Source: Lachnoclostridium sp. (lineage in GTDB: Bacteria; Bacillota_A; Clostridia; Lachnospirales; Lachnospiraceae). Taken from it: DNA of 8,064 nt. The stretch lies in assembly GCA_015057755.1 (NCBI GenBank), contig SVDR01000083.1, positions 1 to 8,064 of the forward strand. The letters run 5' to 3'. The position numbers and the translations under genes are program-made. The notes beneath the pieces were generated by a model. It searched no databases and was not told the origin of the DNA. It saw only the letters and a list, made by a program, of their open reading frames with translations. This document shows, piece by piece, positions 1 through 6,827 of the stretch (the stretch's first letter is position 1; each line of letters starts with the position of its first letter).

Positions 1-286
1 CCTGGAGCTCTAAAAAGATTTCTGCCAGACGTTCCACCGTGATCTCCTTGCCAAAGTTGTCGTGGCTGAGTGTGTGGTTCTGACAGAACACGCATTTCAG
101 ATTGCAGCCGGAAAAGAAGACGGTTCCGCTTCCATTCGTACCGCTGATGCAAGGCTCTTCCCACGGATGGAGAGCTGCACGTGCGATTTTTAAAGTGTCT
201 CCAGCCTGACAGTAGCCGAGGCTTGTTCGACGGTCGATGCTGCACATTCTTGGACAGAGCGTGCAGGAGGTATATGAAGATGACAT
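1..286 (-). CDS. Radical SAM protein, COG1313 (PflX-like), N-terminal part
   Basis: Only the first 95 residues are in the window; the gene runs off the left edge, and the family is about 300 residues long. The radical SAM cluster motif CNLKCVFC (C61, C65, C68; CX3CX2C) binds the 4Fe-4S cluster that cleaves S-adenosylmethionine. Before it lies a cysteine-rich leader with C8, C11, C15 and C26 in a CTLCPRMC...YC pattern, then HPWEEPCISGTNGSGTVFF (from H40). This layout is typical of the uncharacterised PflX group, which resembles pyruvate formate-lyase activating enzyme but has no established substrate. The extra cysteines could hold a second cluster or zinc; that is inference. The start is the ATG at 284-286, with GGAGG about seven bases upstream. 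The 60-residue peptide gene lies 47 bases upstream on the same strand and is probably co-transcribed. The family call is firm; the function is unknown. Confidence 0.88.
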   Translation of the reverse strand, partial: MSSSYTSCTLCPRMCSIDRRTSLGYCQAGDTLKIARAALHPWEEPCISGTNGSGTVFFSGCNLKCVFCQNHTLSHDNFGKEITVERLAEIFLELQ

Positions 287-304
287 GAGGTTCCTCCATG
301 AAAG

Positions 305-323
305 GGGCCGCTGTGGGCGGCCC
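305..323 (-). other. GC-rich hairpin between peptide gene and radical SAM gene
   Basis: A perfect 7-bp inverted repeat, GGGCCGC / GCGGCCC, encloses a 5-base loop. It starts 11 bases after the stop codon of the small peptide gene and ends just before the GGAGG of the radical SAM gene. Read on the minus strand it is followed by CTTTC rather than a long T run, so it is not a canonical terminator. It could be a weak attenuator, an mRNA-stabilising 3' structure for the peptide transcript, or a modulator of translation of the radical SAM gene. The inverted repeat is seen directly; the roles are inference. Confidence 0.5.
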
Positions 324-333
324 GGTTAAGTGT

Positions 334-516
334 TTATTTTTCCGGTTCGTAATCGTGTTCCGGAAGAAATTTGTAAAGCTGGTTGTAATGTTCTACTTCC
401 GCGTCATCGATGGGAGCTGCATGCATGAGGCCGGTACACTCCATGGTGGAGCAGGCCTGGATGTCAATGTCAAAATCCTGATCAGAAGCAGTTCCGTTTC
501 GTGCTTCATGTTTCAT
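334..516 (-). CDS. Small two-cysteine acidic protein, unknown function (60 aa)
   Basis: This encodes 60 residues, acidic overall (many D and E), with no membrane segment or signal peptide. The core runs DIQACSTMECTGLMHAAP (D18 to P35), with C22 and C27 in a CX4C arrangement, followed by an acidic helix-like stretch and YNQLYKFLP. From memory, similar short proteins with a CxxxxCTGL core occur in Clostridia; I could not check this. The ATG at 514-516 is preferred over an in-frame GTG at 523-525, because a strong GAGGTGA lies five bases before the ATG and overlaps the GTG. It sits 65 bases after the DNA glycosylase gene and 47 bases before the radical SAM gene, all on one strand. A TATACT at 584-589 (minus) could be its own -10 box, but the matching -35 is poor. 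It might be a substrate or partner of the radical SAM protein, but nothing in the sequence proves this. Confidence 0.7.
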   Translation of the reverse strand: MKHEARNGTASDQDFDIDIQACSTMECTGLMHAAPIDDAEVEHYNQLYKFLPEHDYEPEK

Positions 517-519
517 AAT

Positions 520-548
520 AATCACCTCAAAAATAGTGTGAGGAGATT
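520..548 (-). promoter_or_regulatory. Hairpin masking the ribosome binding site of the peptide gene
   Basis: On the minus-strand RNA, AAUCUCCUCA pairs with UGAGGUGAUU: nine base pairs plus one U-U mismatch around a 9-base loop. The second arm contains the whole Shine-Dalgarno GAGGUGA of the 60-residue peptide gene, and the first arm carries CUCCUC, a mimic of the 16S anti-Shine-Dalgarno. When folded, the structure would hide the ribosome binding site four bases before the ATG. This suggests translational control of the peptide, by temperature, a bound factor or translation from upstream. The pairing is seen directly; the regulatory role is inference. Confidence 0.5.
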
Positions 549-581
549 GCGGAAAAAGAATACGCGGCAGAATTTGTTATT

Positions 582-1073
582 TCAGTATAGATAGTTTCGT
601 ATGATACTCCATTCTTGTTTCAGACGTTCAAGAGACCATGCGGCATTTGCCGGGCTTGTGGACGGCAGGCGGAGTGCCTGGCGGCCGGTCAGTTTTTCCT
701 GATATTTCCGGTAATACTGGTGGGACGCTGCGCCATTACAGAAAATCTGCAGATCGGGAGCTTCGGACAGAATGACGGATAAGTCATTTGGCACCACATT
801 TTTGATGGAGCTGTCACTGGAGCCTTCGATGGTGCAGGAGGCGATGGTATCCCAGACAGCAATGTGATTGTTCAGCAAAAATGTCCGCTTTTCTTCGATG
901 GATTCCGGAACCGGCTGTTCCAGTACGGCAGCCAGTGTTTTCCAGAAGCGGTTTTGCGGATGATGATAGAAGAAACATCCTTCTCTGGATTTGACACTGG
1001 GAAATGAGCCGAGGATCAGTATTTTTGAATTTTTGTCATAAACAGGAGGGATTGGATGTTTGATGGAGCCCAT
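582..1073 (-). CDS. DNA-deoxyinosine (hypoxanthine) glycosylase, UDG superfamily family 6
   Basis: This base-excision repair enzyme is expected to remove hypoxanthine, the product of adenine deamination, from DNA; family members may have weaker activity on other deaminated bases. The 163-residue length fits a single-domain member. Motif 1 region: ILGSFPSVKSREG (from I20), then YHHPQNRFW (Y36-W44), whose N41 matches the catalytic asparagine I recall for this family. The C-terminal motif is LPSTSPANAAW followed by LERLKQEW. The start is the ATG at 1071-1073, with AAAGGA five bases upstream; a longer frame reaching 1151 is rejected because it would overlap the gene's own promoter. The first residues (MGSIKHPIPPVYD) fit the usual N-terminus. 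It is divergent from ftsH and is the first gene of a possible operon with the small peptide and radical SAM genes. Confidence 0.88.
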   Translation of the reverse strand: MGSIKHPIPPVYDKNSKILILGSFPSVKSREGCFFYHHPQNRFWKTLAAVLEQPVPESIEEKRTFLLNNHIAVWDTIASCTIEGSSDSSIKNVVPNDLSVILSEAPDLQIFCNGAASHQYYRKYQEKLTGRQALRLPSTSPANAAWSLERLKQEWSIIRNYLY

Positions 1074-1113
1074 ATTCGTCCTTTCTGATATTCCATAAAT
1101 TTCTTTGTTTAAA

Positions 1114-1142
1114 AGTATCGCAAAAAAGGTGGATTTTGTCAA
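1114..1142 (-). promoter_or_regulatory. SigA-type promoter of the DNA glycosylase gene
   Basis: A perfect -35 TTGACA (1137-1142, minus) lies 17 bases before a -10 GATACT (1114-1119, four of six consensus). The predicted start is near 1107, giving a leader of about 35 bases to the ATG at 1073. It may also drive the downstream peptide and radical SAM genes, since no clear terminator lies between them. This position rules out translation starts upstream of about 1107. Confidence 0.65.
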
Positions 1143-1172
1143 AGAAAACACAGAAATTTAATATTTTTTTTA

Positions 1173-1201
1173 TTGCCTTATGGGGAAACTCAAATTATAA
1201 T
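1173..1201 (+). promoter_or_regulatory. SigA-type promoter of ftsH
   Basis: The -35 TTGCCT (1173-1178; four of six) and a perfect -10 TATAAT (1196-1201) are separated by the ideal 17 bases. The predicted transcription start is around 1208, leaving a leader of about 59 bases. No CIRCE or CtsR-type heat-shock operator is visible around it, which points to housekeeping expression. Confidence 0.75.
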
Positions 1202-1218
1202 GATTAGGAATTGTTAAA

Positions 1219-1240
1219 TCATGGGATATCATACCCATGA
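1219..1240 (+). promoter_or_regulatory. Inverted repeat in the ftsH leader
   Basis: A perfect 7-bp inverted repeat, TCATGGG / CCCATGA, encloses an 8-base AT-rich spacer. It starts about 11 bases after the predicted transcription start and ends 26 bases before the ftsH ATG. It could be a repressor operator just downstream of the promoter or a small mRNA hairpin. There is no T run, so it is not a terminator. The repeat is clear; the function is not. Confidence 0.45.
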
Positions 1241-1266
1241 GGAAGTAAGAAAGTGGAGAAATAAGA

Positions 1267-3258
1267 ATGGATAAAAAACCAAATATGAAAAACGGGAAAA
1301 AACCCGAAAACCAGAATATAGGTGTTCTTACCATTATCCTCCTGATCACAGTTGTGGTTGTCAGCCTGATGAACTCTGAGCTGAAAAAGAGACAGACCGA
1401 GCAGGTGGGATATAAAGAATTTATCGAGATGGTAGAGAGCGGAGAGGTTGAGGAAGTGCGTTACTCCGGCAATCGTATTTATATTACGCCTAAGACAACG
1501 TCCACTCAGTATTCCCGCCTGATCCAGTATTATACAGTTGAAGTTCTGGATCTGGATCTGACCAATCGTTTATTGGATGCAGATGTTGAGATCAGACAGG
1601 AAGAAACCAGTACCGGTGATATGATCCTGGAGTTTGTTCTGAGCTGGCTGCTTCCGTCAGCGCTGATGATCGGACTGTTATATTTTATGTTCGGTCGTAT
1701 GGGCGGCGGCGGAGTCATGGGCGTCGGAAAGAGCAATGCCAAGGTCTATGTTCAGAAAGAGACTGGTGTGACATTTGCAGATGTTGCGGGTGAGGATGAG
1801 GCGAAAGAGTCTCTGGTAGAGATCGTCGATTTCCTTCACAATCCGCAGAAGTATACAAAGATTGGTGCGAAGCTTCCGAAAGGTGCGCTCCTTGTGGGCC
1901 CGCCTGGTACAGGTAAGACACTCCTTGCGAAGGCAGTTGCAGGTGAGGCGCATGTACCGTTCTATTCCCTTTCCGGTTCCGATTTCGTAGAGATGTTCGT
2001 CGGTGTCGGTGCATCCCGAGTGCGTGACCTGTTCAAACAGGCACAGCAGTCTGCACCGTGTATCATCTTTATCGATGAGATCGATGCCATCGGACGCAGC
2101 CGTGATTCCAGAATCGGCGGCAATGATGAGCGTGAGGCGACATTAAACCAGCTTCTTTCTGAGATGGATGGTTTCGATTCTTCCAAGGGTCTTTTGGTTC
2201 TGGCGGCTACCAACCGTCCGGAGATCCTGGATCCGGCTCTGCTTCGTCCGGGCCGTTTTGACCGTCGTATTATCGTAGATAAACCAGACCTGAAAGGTCG
2301 TGTTGAAATCCTGAAAGTACATTCCAAGGATGTCCGTCTGGATGAGACTGTTGATTTCGAAGAGATCGCACTTGCAACATCCGGTGCAGTTGGTGCGGAT
2401 CTTGCCAATATGATGAACGAAGCTGCGATCAATGCAGTTAAGCACGGTCGCCTGGCAGTATCCCAGAAGGATCTGTTCGAGTCTGTGGAGATCGTACTGG
2501 TTGGCAAAGAAAAGAAAGACCGCGTATTAAGCAAAGAAGAGAGACGTATTGTTTCTTATCATGAGGTTGGTCATGCGCTGGTTACTGCTCTCCAGAAGGA
2601 TGCAGAGCCGGTTCAGAAGATTACGATCGTTCCGAGAACGATGGGTGCATTGGGTTATGTAATGCAGGTTCCGGAGGAAGAAAAGTACTTAAATTCCAAG
2701 AAGGAATTAGAAGCAATGCTTGTGGTTTCCCTTGCAGGCCGTGCGGCTGAGGAGCTGGTATTTGACACAGTTACAACAGGTGCAGCCAACGATATCGAGC
2801 AGGCGACAAGAGTTGCCCGCGCAATGGTAACACAGTATGGTATGTCTGAGCGCTTTGGTCTGATGGGGCTGGCAACTCAGGAGAGCCAGTATCTGACAGG
2901 ACGTACAGTTCTCAACTGCGGTGAAGCGACTGCAGCTGCTATCGATGAAGAAGTGATGATGATGCTGAAGGCAGCTTACGAGGAAGCGAAGAGACTTCTT
3001 TCTGAAAACCGTAAGGCAATGGATCACATTGCAGACTTCCTGATCGAAAAAGAGACCATTACCGGTAAAGAGTTTATGGAGATCTTCCATAAGGTTCAGG
3101 CAGGCGAGTTTGAGCAGGTGGCTGAAGCCGAAGTTGTCGCAGAAGAGCAGCCGGTGACTGAAACCGAAGTTGTTGCAGAAGAACAGTCGGTGGCAGAGGC
3201 TGAGGTTGTTACAGAAGAACAGTCGACAGAAACTGAGCAGGAAAAAACAGAAGAATAA
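1267..3258 (+). CDS. ftsH: ATP-dependent zinc metalloprotease FtsH
   Basis: This membrane-anchored AAA+ protease assembles as a hexamer and degrades misfolded membrane proteins and short-lived regulators. Domains in order: a lysine-rich cytoplasmic N-terminus; TM1 at about 18-35; an extracellular domain (36-115); TM2 at about 119-142; a glycine-rich linker; and the AAA module with Walker A GPPGTGKT (211-218), pore motif MFVG (F244), Walker B IIFIDEID (D270, E271) and SRH arginines R327 and R330. The protease domain has HEVGH at 432-436 (usual form HEAGH) and the third zinc ligand D509. All catalytic residues are present. At 663 residues it is slightly long because of an acidic repeat tail. 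Translation starts at an ATG with GGAG eight bases upstream. It has its own promoter and terminator and is not next to tilS or hpt, its common neighbours in Firmicutes, so it may be a second copy in this genome. Confidence 0.97.
   Translation: MDKKPNMKNGKKPENQNIGVLTIILLITVVVVSLMNSELKKRQTEQVGYKEFIEMVESGEVEEVRYSGNRIYITPKTTSTQYSRLIQYYTVEVLDLDLTNRLLDADVEIRQEETSTGDMILEFVLSWLLPSALMIGLLYFMFGRMGGGGVMGVGKSNAKVYVQKETGVTFADVAGEDEAKESLVEIVDFLHNPQKYTKIGAKLPKGALLVGPPGTGKTLLAKAVAGEAHVPFYSLSGSDFVEMFVGVGASRVRDLFKQAQQSAPCIIFIDEIDAIGRSRDSRIGGNDEREATLNQLLSEMDGFDSSKGLLVLAATNRPEILDPALLRPGRFDRRIIVDKPDLKGRVEILKVHSKDVRLDETVDFEEIALATSGAVGADLANMMNEAAINAVKHGRLAVSQKDLFESVEIVLVGKEKKDRVLSKEERRIVSYHEVGHALVTALQKDAEPVQKITIVPRTMGALGYVMQVPEEEKYLNSKKELEAMLVVSLAGRAAEELVFDTVTTGAANDIEQATRVARAMVTQYGMSERFGLMGLATQESQYLTGRTVLNCGEATAAAIDEEVMMMLKAAYEEAKRLLSENRKAMDHIADFLIEKETITGKEFMEIFHKVQAGEFEQVAEAEVVAEEQPVTETEVVAEEQSVAEAEVVTEEQSTETEQEKTEE
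3121..3228 (+). repeat. Three tandem 36-bp repeats encoding the acidic FtsH tail
   Basis: Three consecutive 12-codon units encode [24 protein letters not shown] and [12 protein letters not shown], followed by a final ETEQEKTEE. The units differ mostly by synonymous or conservative changes, so they look like an older in-frame duplication rather than a recent slippage event. The tail lies after the protease domain and should be disordered and highly negative. FtsH C-termini are generally variable, so the tail is probably dispensable for catalysis; a role in substrate or partner contact is only a guess. Confidence 0.85.
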
Positions 3259-3263
3259 AAATC

Positions 3264-3301
3264 AGAGCTATGGCTTTCCTAAGAAGGTCATAGCTCTTTT
3301 T
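3264..3301. terminator. Bidirectional intrinsic terminator between ftsH and the transporter gene
   Basis: The 9-bp perfect stem AGAGCTATG / CATAGCTCT (3264-3272 and 3289-3297) is followed on the plus strand by a T run ending at 3301. On the minus strand it is followed by GATTTTTA. It begins six bases after the ftsH stop and lies just beyond the stop of the convergent transporter gene, so it probably ends both transcripts. Confidence 0.85.
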
Positions 3302-3316
3302 GTATATTACCATATA

Positions 3317-4642
3317 TTAACGAAATAATCCTGTCATCCAGGCGAAGGCGGTCATCAAAACACCAACCAGGAAGAAATATTTAAATGCATATTTCTGCCA
3401 TTCTCCAATGTCCAGTTCACACATTCCTGTGAAAAGGAAGAAAGTTCCGATCATAGGACAGAGAGGCCATCCAAGAGTGACCTGGCCGATGATGGATGCG
3501 CGTGCGATGTTGACACCGTTGACACCAAGGGCTTCCGCAACCTCTACAATGATTGGCATGATTCCGTAGTAATAGGAATCCGGATCAAACAGAATACTGA
3601 GCGGAACAGATAATACACCGATGATCGGGGCTAAAAATTCAGAGAAAGAGGACGGAATGAGCCGTACCATCATATTGGCCATGGCCTCGGACATTCCGGA
3701 CTGTCCCATGATTCCCATTAGAATACCGGCAGCGAAAATGACACTGCAGAGCAGGATTGCATCTTTTCCTTTTTCTTCAATCAGATTGCGCTGAACCTGA
3801 GGATCACGGTAGTTGATGATCAATGCCAGACATACACCGATCATGAAAGATACAACCGGAGCAAGGACAGAGGATACCATCAGTCCCAGAACTCCAATGA
3901 TCAGGCACCAGTTGATGACGATCAGGTTCGGTCGGCGCATTTTTAATTGTTCCTCCGTTGGTTTGGTGGAGAATTCTTCAAAATTGAAGCCGGTTCCCTC
4001 CTGTAAGATACCTTCCGAAATCAGTCGCTTTTTCTCGCCTCGTCCGACAAAGATACAGATGATCAAGGCTGCAAACAATCCGAAAATCTGTGTGGGGATG
4101 AAAGGGATCCAAAGCTCCATGACATCCATCTTCAGTGCAGTAGCAGCTCGCAAGGTTGGTCCGCCCCATGGGACTGCGTTCATAATACCGGCAGCCAGAC
4201 CAAGCGGTAAAGCCAGAGCGGTATTACGCATATGTAATTTCTTGAAGATCGGAAACATGGCCGGAACCACAAGGAGTACTGTGACAACACCCGAACCATC
4301 TAGATGTACCAGCATAGCAAAGAAAAATACACCGATGATCAGACGGACAGGGTCGCCTTTGGTTGCTTTGATGATGGTATTAATAAATGGCTCGAAGGCT
4401 CCGGTTTCACTGATCACACCAAAGAAAATAACCGAGAATATGAACATGATACCGGTTGTTGCAACAGAGCCTAACCCTTTGGTGATATAGTCTCCCAGAT
4501 GAGCTCCGTGACCGATCAAGATGCATGTGATCATCGGAACACCTGCAATAGCTACATATGGTGAGACAACTTTACGATTTAATAATAAGAGGATTCCTGC
4601 GATGGTCAGAAAACCGGCCACGCTAAGTACGAGTTCTGACAT
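3317..4642 (-). CDS. CitMHS-family citrate/carboxylate transporter
   Basis: This is an integral membrane secondary carrier of 441 residues, the usual family length. The group includes Bacillus CitM and CitH, which take up divalent-metal-citrate complexes with protons. Many hydrophobic segments are visible, starting at about 4-21, 27-44, 59-78, 99-113 and 115-131, with a hydrophilic cytoplasmic loop at about 201-240. Signature motifs match the family: KGDP (95-98), LDGSG (114-118), GIMNAVPWGGPT then RAATAL (152-170), and FDPDSYYYGIMPI (352-364). It is the last gene of the operon, 13 bases after the amidohydrolase stop, with AGGAG five to seven bases before its ATG. Because it follows two hydrolases, the physiological substrate may be a carboxylated conjugate rather than citrate; that is inference from context. 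The family call is strong, the substrate unknown. Confidence 0.9.
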   Translation of the reverse strand: MSELVLSVAGFLTIAGILLLLNRKVVSPYVAIAGVPMITCILIGHGAHLGDYITKGLGSVATTGIMFIFSVIFFGVISETGAFEPFINTIIKATKGDPVRLIIGVFFFAMLVHLDGSGVVTVLLVVPAMFPIFKKLHMRNTALALPLGLAAGIMNAVPWGGPTLRAATALKMDVMELWIPFIPTQIFGLFAALIICIFVGRGEKKRLISEGILQEGTGFNFEEFSTKPTEEQLKMRRPNLIVINWCLIIGVLGLMVSSVLAPVVSFMIGVCLALIINYRDPQVQRNLIEEKGKDAILLCSVIFAAGILMGIMGQSGMSEAMANMMVRLIPSSFSEFLAPIIGVLSVPLSILFDPDSYYYGIMPIIVEVAEALGVNGVNIARASIIGQVTLGWPLCPMIGTFFLFTGMCELDIGEWQKYAFKYFFLVGVLMTAFAWMTGLFR

Positions 4643-4655
4643 GATGTTCTCCTAA

Positions 4656-6116
4656 CTATTTTTTTGGTTTGATCGCCTGTGGAACGACGTCTTTAGGAAT
4701 CGGACATTCGTATTTTTTACCGCCCAGACGAGACTCCAGCTCTTTCTTTGCTGCATTGATCTTCTCAGGATTTTCTACCATATCGATCGCGGTTGCAGCC
4801 ATAACTTTTGCTGTAAAGATCATACCTTTATAGGCGATCGGTGATTTACCCTGTGCAGTTCTCTGCCAAGAGTGTGCTCTTGTACCGGCAGCTTCTGTCA
4901 TACCTTTGAACTGAACGGTCGGGCAGACGTAACTTACATCACCGACATCGGTAGATGCGGATAAGCAATTTTCCACCTCAGCAAGCGGTACGATAAAGTC
5001 ATAAATATCCGCATCAACGAACGGAGCCATCACGGCTTCTGCAGCAGCTCTGGAACATTTTTCATAATGTTTCATACGATCCTGAACATCCAGTTTTACA
5101 TTGCCGTAAGAAGCTTTGATCTCCGCTGCAAAACGATAATCTTCTTCTGTGTATGGTTCGCGTTCAATCTCGAGAGCGTTCTTGTACATAACTTCCTGCA
5201 GAACTGTATTGTCCACCAGGTTGGAACAAGCTTTAATAAATTCCAGTTCCATCTTAGTGCCGGTCATTAATGCAGCACCTCTTGCAATATCATTGATACG
5301 CTCATAGATTTCTTTTACCTGATCATTTTTGGGAGCGCGGATCAGATAAAGAACCTCCGCGTATGGCTGAACAACATTCGGAGAAAATCCGCCTGTATTG
5401 GTAACGGCACAGTGAATTCGTGCTTCCTGGATCACATGTTCACGTAAATACTGAACACCGACATTCATAAGTTCCACTGCATCATAGGCGCTTCTTCCTT
5501 TTTCAGGCGCAGAGGCCGCGTGTGAGGAAATTCCATGGAAACGATAGCTGATCTGATAGTTGGCCAGTGTACTTCCGACCCACACTTCATTGGTAGCCTG
5601 CGGATGCCAGGAGATTGCAAAATCTAAGTTATCGAAAGCTCCTTCTCTGGCCATGAAAGCTTTTCCGGAGCCGCCTTCTTCACCCGGACATCCAAAGAAT
5701 ACGACGGTACCTTCTTTATCATTTTTCTCAAGATATTCTTTCATTGCAACAGCAGCTGCAACAGAACCGACACCAAGAAGGTTGTGGCCACATCCGTGAC
5801 CGGCTGCTCCGGCAATCAATTCTTTTCTCTCTGCACATCCGGCTACCTGGCTGAGACCGGACAGTGCATCGAATTCTCCAAGAAAACCAATAACCGGTTT
5901 TCCGTGTCCGAATGTGCCTGTAAATGCAGTCGGAATATTTGCGATATTTTTTGTTACATGAAATCCTTCTTTTTCCAGAAGATCACAGAGGATTTCCATG
6001 GATTTATGCTCTAAGAATGCAGTCTCCGGATTCTCCCAGATCAAGTCACTTGTTTGGCAAAATAATTCACGGTCACGATCAATTGCTAATAAAGCTTCAA
6101 GTTTAGTAATTCCCAT
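4656..6116 (-). CDS. M20-family amidohydrolase, AbgB-like (p-aminobenzoyl-glutamate hydrolase type)
   Basis: This is a cytoplasmic metal-dependent hydrolase of 486 residues, close to E. coli AbgB in length. M20 enzymes of this group cleave the amide bond of N-acyl or N-aroyl amino acids and related conjugates. Metal-site residues are visible: GHGCGHN with C109 and H111, GEEGG with E146-E147 (catalytic and ligand glutamates), H171 in SWHPQ, and H415 in RAHSW. A lid/dimerisation domain spans about 185-300, including GISSHAA (195-201). STDVGDVS (388-395) is characteristic of AbgB-like proteins. In E. coli AbgB acts with AbgA; no AbgA-like gene is present here, so this may be a stand-alone enzyme with another substrate. 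It starts nine bases after the SGNH hydrolase gene; AGGAGGT overlaps that gene's TAG stop, indicating translational linkage. There is no signal peptide. The family is certain, the substrate is not. Confidence 0.92.
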   Translation of the reverse strand: MGITKLEALLAIDRDRELFCQTSDLIWENPETAFLEHKSMEILCDLLEKEGFHVTKNIANIPTAFTGTFGHGKPVIGFLGEFDALSGLSQVAGCAERKELIAGAAGHGCGHNLLGVGSVAAAVAMKEYLEKNDKEGTVVFFGCPGEEGGSGKAFMAREGAFDNLDFAISWHPQATNEVWVGSTLANYQISYRFHGISSHAASAPEKGRSAYDAVELMNVGVQYLREHVIQEARIHCAVTNTGGFSPNVVQPYAEVLYLIRAPKNDQVKEIYERINDIARGAALMTGTKMELEFIKACSNLVDNTVLQEVMYKNALEIEREPYTEEDYRFAAEIKASYGNVKLDVQDRMKHYEKCSRAAAEAVMAPFVDADIYDFIVPLAEVENCLSASTDVGDVSYVCPTVQFKGMTEAAGTRAHSWQRTAQGKSPIAYKGMIFTAKVMAATAIDMVENPEKINAAKKELESRLGGKKYECPIPKDVVPQAIKPKK

Positions 6117-6125
6117 AAATACCTC

Positions 6126-6734
6126 CTATTTCATGTCCGGAAGACAAGATTTGATCACTGCATCCGCCAAAACTTTGGATCCTTCTTCATTGAAATGAAC
6201 CGCATCTGCGTATAAAGAGTGATCAAATGCAGATGTAATGCTGTAAAGATCATTGACTTCTACACCGAGTTCTTCCATCACTTCACGTGCTTTTTGGTTG
6301 TACGCTTCAATTTCACGATTGTAACGGAGAAATTCCGGAAATTCTCTCTCTTCGATCACTGCCGTGGATAATGCGAAAATAATTTTTGCATTCGGGAACA
6401 GAAAACGGATTCGTTTATATATGCGACGAAGCATGTTTTCATAAAATTCCAGAGGAGTCAGAGGTTCATCACCGAACAGGCGCAGAACATCCCACAGTCC
6501 ATTGTTCCAGTGCACGATATCAATTTCTTCTGCAGGCACAACGCCGGCCCATTTTTGCAGGAAGCGCAGCGTGAACTGAGCAAAGCGACAGTTTTCATCC
6601 GGACCGTATACATTGGCAATACCGGCCAGTTTTTCTTTGACATAGATTTCATAGCCCGGGCTTATATTGTTGTATTTGGAAGGGTTTGGTGCTCCGAAGC
6701 GAATGGAGTCACCAACTAAGAAAATATTTTTCAT
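6126..6734 (-). CDS. SGNH/GDSL-type hydrolase, cytoplasmic
   Basis: This 202-residue single-domain hydrolase is probably an esterase or deacylase. Family blocks are visible: block I VGDSIRFG with the nucleophile S10; block III DIVHWNNGLWD (72-82) in place of the usual GxND, with N77/N78 supplying the oxyanion asparagine; and block V DAVHF with D177 and H180 completing the triad. There is no signal peptide or membrane segment, so it should act inside the cell on an imported substrate. It is the first gene of the operon, with GGAGGTT six bases before its ATG and a promoter about 90 bases upstream, and it is followed after nine bases by the M20 amidohydrolase. The link to an amidase and a carboxylate carrier suggests a substrate carrying both an ester (for example an O-acyl group) and an amide; this is inference. 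Confidence 0.85.
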   Translation of the reverse strand: MKNIFLVGDSIRFGAPNPSKYNNISPGYEIYVKEKLAGIANVYGPDENCRFAQFTLRFLQKWAGVVPAEEIDIVHWNNGLWDVLRLFGDEPLTPLEFYENMLRRIYKRIRFLFPNAKIIFALSTAVIEEREFPEFLRYNREIEAYNQKAREVMEELGVEVNDLYSITSAFDHSLYADAVHFNEEGSKVLADAVIKSCLPDMK

Positions 6735-6797
6735 ATATTCAACCTCCTTTTTATGAATTTCCGAAGCAGCAGATTACTGTGCTAAAATCTTTATTCA

Positions 6798-6827
6798 ACT
6801 ATAGCTGAAACAGCCCTCATATGTAAA
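6798..6827 (-). promoter_or_regulatory. SigA-type promoter of the SGNH-M20-CitMHS operon
   Basis: The -35 TTTACA (6822-6827, minus; five of six) and -10 TATAGT (6798-6803; five of six) are 18 bases apart. The predicted start is near 6791, giving a leader of about 57 bases before the ATG at 6734. No other good promoter was seen upstream of the two later genes, so this one probably serves all three. Confidence 0.6.
6806..6819. promoter_or_regulatory. cre-like site inside the operon promoter (weak)
   Basis: The 14 bases TGAAACAGCCCTCA match the CcpA catabolite-response consensus TGWAANCGNTNWCA at all but two specified positions; one mismatch is in the central CG, which weakens the call. It lies between the -10 and -35 boxes of the operon promoter, where a bound repressor would block RNA polymerase. 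It overlaps a short palindrome GCTG-AAA-CAGC (6804-6814). It would fit carbon-catabolite repression of a catabolic operon, but it is a chance-level match on its own. Confidence 0.25.

Noticed and set aside
517..525. GTG start for the small peptide (adds three residues)
   Set aside because: The GTG is part of the Shine-Dalgarno GAGGTGA itself; the ATG at 516 is correctly spaced from it.
298..594. Plus-strand open frame of 98 residues across the peptide gene region
   Set aside because: It lies antisense to the better-supported 60-residue gene, has no good ribosome binding site, and its low-complexity basic C-terminus does not resemble a protein.
1074..1151. N-terminal extension of the DNA glycosylase to position 1151
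   Set aside because: It would start upstream of the predicted transcription start and overlap the TTGACA promoter box; the ATG at 1073 has a proper ribosome binding site and the family-typical N-terminus.
1962..2534. Minus-strand open frame of 190 residues inside ftsH
   Set aside because: It is antisense to strongly conserved ftsH coding sequence; the R/S-rich composition is typical of a reverse-frame shadow.
3813..4490. Plus-strand open frame of 225 residues opposite the transporter gene
   Set aside because: It is the reverse shadow of a clear membrane carrier; it shows no domain, promoter or ribosome binding site.
3317..4642. AbgT-family (p-aminobenzoyl-glutamate) transporter, as expected next to an AbgB-like enzyme
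   Set aside because: The motifs (KGDP, LDGSG, PWGGPT-RAATAL) and length are those of CitMHS, not AbgT.
6804..6814. Short palindrome GCTG-AAA-CAGC as a separate operator
   Set aside because: The arms are only four bases; it overlaps the cre-like site and is too short to support on its own.
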